DNA of 64,000 nt from Ilyobacter_A sp963668015 (GTDB lineage: Bacteria > Fusobacteriota > Fusobacteriia > Fusobacteriales > Fusobacteriaceae): contig CAXXCR010000006.1 in the NCBI GenBank assembly GCA_963668015.2, positions 1-64,000 of the forward strand, written 5' to 3'. Position 1 is the first letter of the stretch. Each line of letters starts with the position of its first letter. The notes beneath the pieces are model-generated. The model was given only the letters and a program-made list of their open reading frames with translations, was not told the DNA's origin and ran no database searches. The position numbers were made by a program, and so were the translations under genes. Of the stretch, positions 60,525 to 64,000 are shown in pieces.

Positions 60525-61401
60525 ATGTACAGAAAATATGGCAGCTTATTGCTTGACTACCTTGTCATCAACTTCGGAGCCTTAATTACAGCTGTGGGAA
60601 TAGGGACTGTTTCTGGCTCCTTCAAAAATAGCTGCAGGCGGTGTATCGGGTATAGCCATAATATTCTACCACATGTTCGGATTTAATATAGGGTTCACAA
60701 TGCTGCTTCTTAATATCCCGCTATACCTAGCAGGAATGAAAGTCTTTGGAAAAATCTATGGCTTCAAAACATTTTTTGGTACCGTGATGCTCTCCTTTTA
60801 CATAGATTTACTTAGAACTCTCATTCCGAATACCGACAAGCTAATCGATTTTTCGGTTGGCGGGAATATGGTGCTAGGTGCTATATTTGGAGGAGTTATT
60901 GCCGGTATAGGTCTAGGATTTATAATGAAATTTGGCGGCAGTACTGGCGGAACTGATATAATAGCTCAGATGCTGCATAAATTTATACATATACCTGTTG
61001 GATACGCCCTTATGACAGTAGATATCCTCGTCCTGATCAGCGCCTCACTTATATTCGGCCTTGAAAAAGGATTGTATGCTGTACTTACCTTATACACTAC
61101 CGGAATATTGATAAATAAGGTTTTCGAGGGTATAAGCTACTCTAAGATGGTGTATATAATAAGTGACAAACACCAGGAAATTAAAGATGTTATAATTTCA
61201 GAAATTAACAGAGGTGGAACCTACCTATCTGGAAAAGGACTTTACACTGATATGGATAGAAATGTCATTATAACTGTTTTAAAGGCCCGAGAAATATATG
61301 AATTAAAATTATGGGTAAAGGATATTGACCCCAATGCTTTTGTGATCATCTCTGAAGTATATGAGGTTTTAGGTGAAGGTTTTTCACCTTTTAATAAATA
61401 A
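60525..61401 (+). CDS. YitT-family membrane protein (frameshift at 60603-60605)
   Basis: ATG at 60525 with AGGAGG upstream. The first 26 codons (YRKYGSLLLDYLVINFGALI) are in one frame. Deleting one G of GGG at 60603-60605 gives GLFLAPSKIAAGGVSGIAII and continues into the long frame to 61401, about 291 residues, the normal YitT size. There are five membrane segments (GFNIGFTMLLLNIPLYLAG; MKFGGSTGGTDIIAQMLHKF), then a C-terminal DUF2179 domain (MVYIISDKHQEIKDVII ... GGTYLSGKGLYTDMDRNVII). Function unproven. It lies downstream of hprK in the same operon. Confidence 0.85.
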
Positions 61402-61436
61402 ACAACCTGGAAATTATTTTTAGAAAGGATACTAAA

Positions 61437-61805
61437 ATGGATAAGATAATACTTAGAAATATGAAATTCTATGCCTATCACGGCGCCCTTGCAGAAGAGA
61501 ATAAGTTGGGACAGAATTTTTATATAGATTTAGACATCTATACCAGCCTTGATAACGCAGGTAAATCTGACAACCTGGATAAAAGCATAAATTATGCCGT
61601 AGTATATGAAATGGTTAAAAAGACTACAACTGAAAATACCTTTAAACTTATAGAAAAATTAGCCAGTGAAGTAGCAAAAAACCTGCTTTTCTCATTTGAT
61701 ATTGATAAGATCTGGGTAAGAATTAGAAAACCAGAAGCTCCAATAAACGGAAATTTTGATTTTGTTGGTGTGGAAATGGTCAGGAAGAGGTCTGATTATG
61801 AATAA
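61437..61805 (+). CDS. folB: Dihydroneopterin aldolase
   Basis: 122 residues, the usual FolB length. DKIILRNMKFYAYHGALAEE (active-site region, about residues 2-22) is followed by LGQNFYIDLDIYTSL, SINYAVVYEMVKKTT (about residue 53), LIEKLASEVAKNLL (catalytic glutamate region, about residue 70) and WVRIRKPEAPINGNFDFVGV with the conserved lysine. It converts dihydroneopterin to 6-hydroxymethyl-dihydropterin, the substrate of FolK, which is encoded next with an 8-bp overlap. Confidence 0.95.
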   Translation: MDKIILRNMKFYAYHGALAEENKLGQNFYIDLDIYTSLDNAGKSDNLDKSINYAVVYEMVKKTTTENTFKLIEKLASEVAKNLLFSFDIDKIWVRIRKPEAPINGNFDFVGVEMVRKRSDYE

Positions 61806-62673
61806 TACAGTTTATCTCAGCCTAGGGTCAAATATAGGGGATAAATTTTATAATCTTTTATCCGCAATAACAGAACTGGATAAACTTCCACAAACAGCAG
61901 TTACAAAAGTTTCTAAATTCTACGAAACTGAACCTTGGGGATATGAAAATCAAGATTATTTCATTAACTGTGCCGTTGAACTTAGAACGGCACTTCTTCC
62001 TTATGAGCTGCTGAAAAAAATAAACGAGATAGAAGCAATTTTAAAACGTAAAAGATTGGTGAAGTGGGGGCCTAGAAGTATTGATATAGATATAATCTTC
62101 TACAACACCCTAAAAATAGACCTGCCCGAACTCAGCATCCCCCATCCGAGATATTTTCGGAGAAATTTTGTCCTAATACCGCTTATGGATATTTTCTACG
62201 ACAAAAAAGAGATAGCCAAGCACCTGAACGGTGATGCAGGTTCAATAAAAGAATACAAATACGATAAGCCTATTTTAATAAGTTCCTGCTTAATGGGCAT
62301 TGACTGCAACTATAAGGGAAGCAACAGCACATCTAAGCTTTTTACAGATATTTTAAAAAACTACCAATACAAACTTGCCTGTCCAGAAGTACTGGGTGGG
62401 CTTGGAATTCCCAGGGTCCCGGCAGAAATATCTGGAAATAAAGTTATTACAAAAAACGAAGCAGATGTCACAGAAAACTTTCGTTTAGGAGCCCAAAAAA
62501 CGCTGGATATAGTAAAAAACTGCGAGATTGAGATAGCTGTACTAAAACAAAAAAGTCCATCTTGCGGTTGTGGTTCAATTTATGATGGAACATTCTCATC
62601 TAAGCTGATAAGCGGCAACGGACTCACTGCAGAACTGCTTCTAAAAAACGGGATTAATATAATATCTATTTAA
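61798..62673 (+). CDS. folK: Fusion of FolK (HPPK) with a DUF523/TudS-like domain
   Basis: 291 residues from the ATG at 61798, overlapping folB. Residues 1-155 are 6-hydroxymethyl-dihydropterin pyrophosphokinase: TVYLSLGSNIGDKFYNLL, VSKFYETEPWGYENQDYFIN and the signature KWGPRSIDIDIIFY (about residue 98), then PHPRYFRRNFVLIPL. Residues 165-291 are a complete DUF523 domain: ILISSCLMGIDCNYKGSN, LACPEVLGGLGIPRVPAEI and KQKSPSCGCGSIYDGTFSS, holding the conserved cysteines that in TudS (2-thiouracil desulfidase) relatives bind an iron-sulfur cluster. No stop separates them. The purpose of the fusion is unknown. Confidence 0.92.
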   Translation: MNNTVYLSLGSNIGDKFYNLLSAITELDKLPQTAVTKVSKFYETEPWGYENQDYFINCAVELRTALLPYELLKKINEIEAILKRKRLVKWGPRSIDIDIIFYNTLKIDLPELSIPHPRYFRRNFVLIPLMDIFYDKKEIAKHLNGDAGSIKEYKYDKPILISSCLMGIDCNYKGSNSTSKLFTDILKNYQYKLACPEVLGGLGIPRVPAEISGNKVITKNEADVTENFRLGAQKTLDIVKNCEIEIAVLKQKSPSCGCGSIYDGTFSSKLISGNGLTAELLLKNGINIISI

Positions 62674-62688
62674 CGGAGGGTAAACAGT

Positions 62689-63657
62689 ATGAATAATTTT
62701 ACAGAGATTATCGGTGAAATAGAAAGCGCAAATAATATCATTATCAGCTCACATGTAAGTCCGGATGGAGACGCCATAGGAAGCGGTCTTGCCCTGATGC
62801 TGGCAGTGAAAAAATTAAAGGATAAAAACGGGGCTCTGAGTAATAAAAATATAAGGTTTGTCCTTGAGGAAGCTGTTCCAAAAAACTTAAGGTTTTTAAA
62901 GCACTGCAAATTGGTGGAAGTTTACAACCCTATGGAAAACTATGAGCATGACATCTTTATAGCGGTAGATTGTGCCACAAAGGAGAGAATGGGTAAGGTA
63001 AACGACATTATAGACCCGAAAGCTAAAATAATAAATATAGATCACCATACCAGCAACTCACTTTTTGGAAACCTGAACTATGTGCAGGAGATATCATCTA
63101 CATCCGAAATAATGTATAACTTCATAAAAAAACTTGATATACACATAGATCTTGATATGGCTGAAACCATATATACCGGGATAGTAAACGACACAGGAAA
63201 CTTTGCCCATGACAACGTCAGTGCGGATACCTTTATTATTGCTTCAAAATTAAAGCATATCGGGGTGGACACCAGTAAGGTTGTCAGAGAGTTTTTTCAG
63301 ACTAAATCTATGTCTACACTAAAACTTATGGGCTTAACGCTCAATGGATTTCAATTTATAGATGAAAAGAAACTGACTTATTTTTTTCTTACACAGGATG
63401 CCTTAAAAAGTGTTGGAGGATCCAAAGAAGAGACAGAGGGACTTGTAGAGATACTGAGGTCGTATGAGGGCACAGAAGTGGCTTTATTCTTAAGGGAGGA
63501 AGCAGATGGAAGAATTAAAGGCAGCTTAAGGTCAAAAAGTGCCGATGTAAATAAAATCGCATCCATATTTGGAGGAGGCGGGCACGTAAAAGCAGCTGGC
63601 TTCAATACTGATGCGAAAATAGATGAAATTATAAAGCAAGTTGTAGACAATCTTTAA
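62689..63657 (+). CDS. DHH/DHHA1 phosphoesterase, NrnA-like oligoribonuclease/pAp phosphatase
   Basis: 322 residues with the full DHH-DHHA1 layout: SSHVSPDGDAIGSGLALML (metal-binding DxD, about residue 23), FIAVDCATKERMG (about residue 89), the DHH motif in NIDHHTSNS (about residue 112), TGIVNDTGNF (about residue 164) and the C-terminal RNA-binding loop SIFGGGGHVKAAGF (about residue 297). NrnA-type enzymes degrade nano-RNA and convert pAp to AMP. It lacks N-terminal membrane or PAS domains, so it is not GdpP. Ribosome-binding site GGAGGG. It follows the folK fusion by 15 bp. Confidence 0.92.
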   Translation: MNNFTEIIGEIESANNIIISSHVSPDGDAIGSGLALMLAVKKLKDKNGALSNKNIRFVLEEAVPKNLRFLKHCKLVEVYNPMENYEHDIFIAVDCATKERMGKVNDIIDPKAKIINIDHHTSNSLFGNLNYVQEISSTSEIMYNFIKKLDIHIDLDMAETIYTGIVNDTGNFAHDNVSADTFIIASKLKHIGVDTSKVVREFFQTKSMSTLKLMGLTLNGFQFIDEKKLTYFFLTQDALKSVGGSKEETEGLVEILRSYEGTEVALFLREEADGRIKGSLRSKSADVNKIASIFGGGGHVKAAGFNTDAKIDEIIKQVVDNL

Positions 63658-63697
63658 AATTTTGCTATATATGTCATTTAAAATTAGGAGGGGTTAA

Positions 63698-64000
63698 ATG
63701 GGTAAGTTAAAAAGTTTAACACTGGTATTTTTACTCGTTTTTCTGTTTACAGGCTGCGGGCAAACTAGGAGCCAGGTTAGAAAAGATGAGAAAATATCAA
63801 AATTGAGGGAGTATGAAACTGATAAATCTCTTATTGGTCCCAAGCGCAGAATTGCAATTGCAAGTTTTAAAAATGAAACTAGGTTTGGTGACAGGAGGCT
63901 TGGGAATTCTGTGACAGATGTCTTCGTAACAGAGTTGGCAAAAACAGGCAGGTTTACTGTACTGGAAAGAGATGCTGTTGACAAACTTCTACAGGAGACC
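63698..64000 (+). CDS. CsgG-like lipoprotein (3' end beyond window)
   Basis: 101 codons before the window ends. A lipoprotein signal (LVFLLVFLFTGCG, cysteine at residue 21) is followed by GPKRRIAIASFKNETRFGDR, RLGNSVTDVFVTELAKTGRF and VLERDAVDKLL, the start of a CsgG/curli-production-type domain that forms an outer-membrane secretion ring in curli systems. Homologues outside curli systems often accompany LPP20 and PEGA genes, both present at 53.7-55.9 kb. Ribosome-binding site AGGAGGGG precedes the ATG. Downstream genes are needed to judge its role. Confidence 0.85.
   Translation, partial: MGKLKSLTLVFLLVFLFTGCGQTRSQVRKDEKISKLREYETDKSLIGPKRRIAIASFKNETRFGDRRLGNSVTDVFVTELAKTGRFTVLERDAVDKLLQET

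Overview
The window looks like part of a chromosome from an anaerobic, A+T-rich, Gram-negative bacterium of the Fusobacteriota (Ilyobacter/Propionigenium/Cetobacterium-like). This is inferred from content and was not searched. A Firmicutes-style regulatory toolkit (T-box, SAM-I and TPP riboswitches, LicT-type RNA antiterminator, HPr with a regulatory serine, HPr kinase) sits beside outer-membrane-type genes (LPP20 and CsgG lipoproteins, PEGA protein, RseC). Asn-tRNA appears to be made by the transamidation route (archaeal-type AspRS plus GatCAB).

Layout. 1-2.3 kb: end-truncated CHASE4-GGDEF-EAL protein. 2.5-7.4 kb: aspS-gatC-gatA-gatB operon behind a T-box whose specifier region reads GAAC, so Glu (GAA) and Asn (AAC) codons overlap. 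7.6-13.8 kb: MarC, RseC, a DUF3179 pair, an SDR and a DUF815 ATPase, with intergenic repeats between them. 13.9-15.5 kb: SAM-I riboswitch and metY. 15.5-17.6 kb: small PII-like protein, antiporter and EIIA-Ntr operon. 18.7-24.6 kb: ClC exchanger, MFS, HNH protein, an array of three 22-residue membrane peptides with a repeated operator-like palindrome, a LacI regulator and HPF. 24.8-28.3 kb: large secreted protein. 29-30 kb: duplicated tRNA-Leu(UAG) unit. 30-38 kb: PP2C phosphatase, an IS256-type element with exact 8-bp target duplication, a PerM-type permease, glycosyltransferase, ArsR-like regulator and Mth938 protein. 39-48 kb: RAT-controlled PTS operon (antiterminator, EIIB, HPr, EI), an aminotransferase, a transposase-like protein lacking the DDE triad, and glucose EIIA/EIICB. 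49-53.6 kb: TPP-riboswitch-controlled pyrimidine uptake operon. 53.7-55.9 kb: LPP20/PEGA envelope cluster. 56-64 kb: mtnN, then folC, a SPOR protein, a tandem-domain HPr kinase, YitT, folB, a folK-DUF523 fusion, nrnA-like and a csgG-like gene cut by the window end.

Three themes stand out. (1) A dispersed, mostly intergenic repeat family of about 260-340 bp with imperfect terminal inverted repeats occurs at least eight times in both orientations and looks like a MITE. (2) Three 22-codon membrane-peptide genes, start codons exactly 161 bp apart, are interleaved with copies of the palindrome GTGCTCGAGCAC beside a LacI-type regulator; this is the best candidate for an undescribed system. (3) Seven genes carry apparent single-base frameshifts, mostly in short homopolymers and including gatB and hprK, so sequencing error is a serious possibility. 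PTS regulation links several regions: HPr at 40.5 kb has the serine that HPr kinase at 58.5 kb would modify, and antiterminator, EI, EIIA and EIICB are all here.
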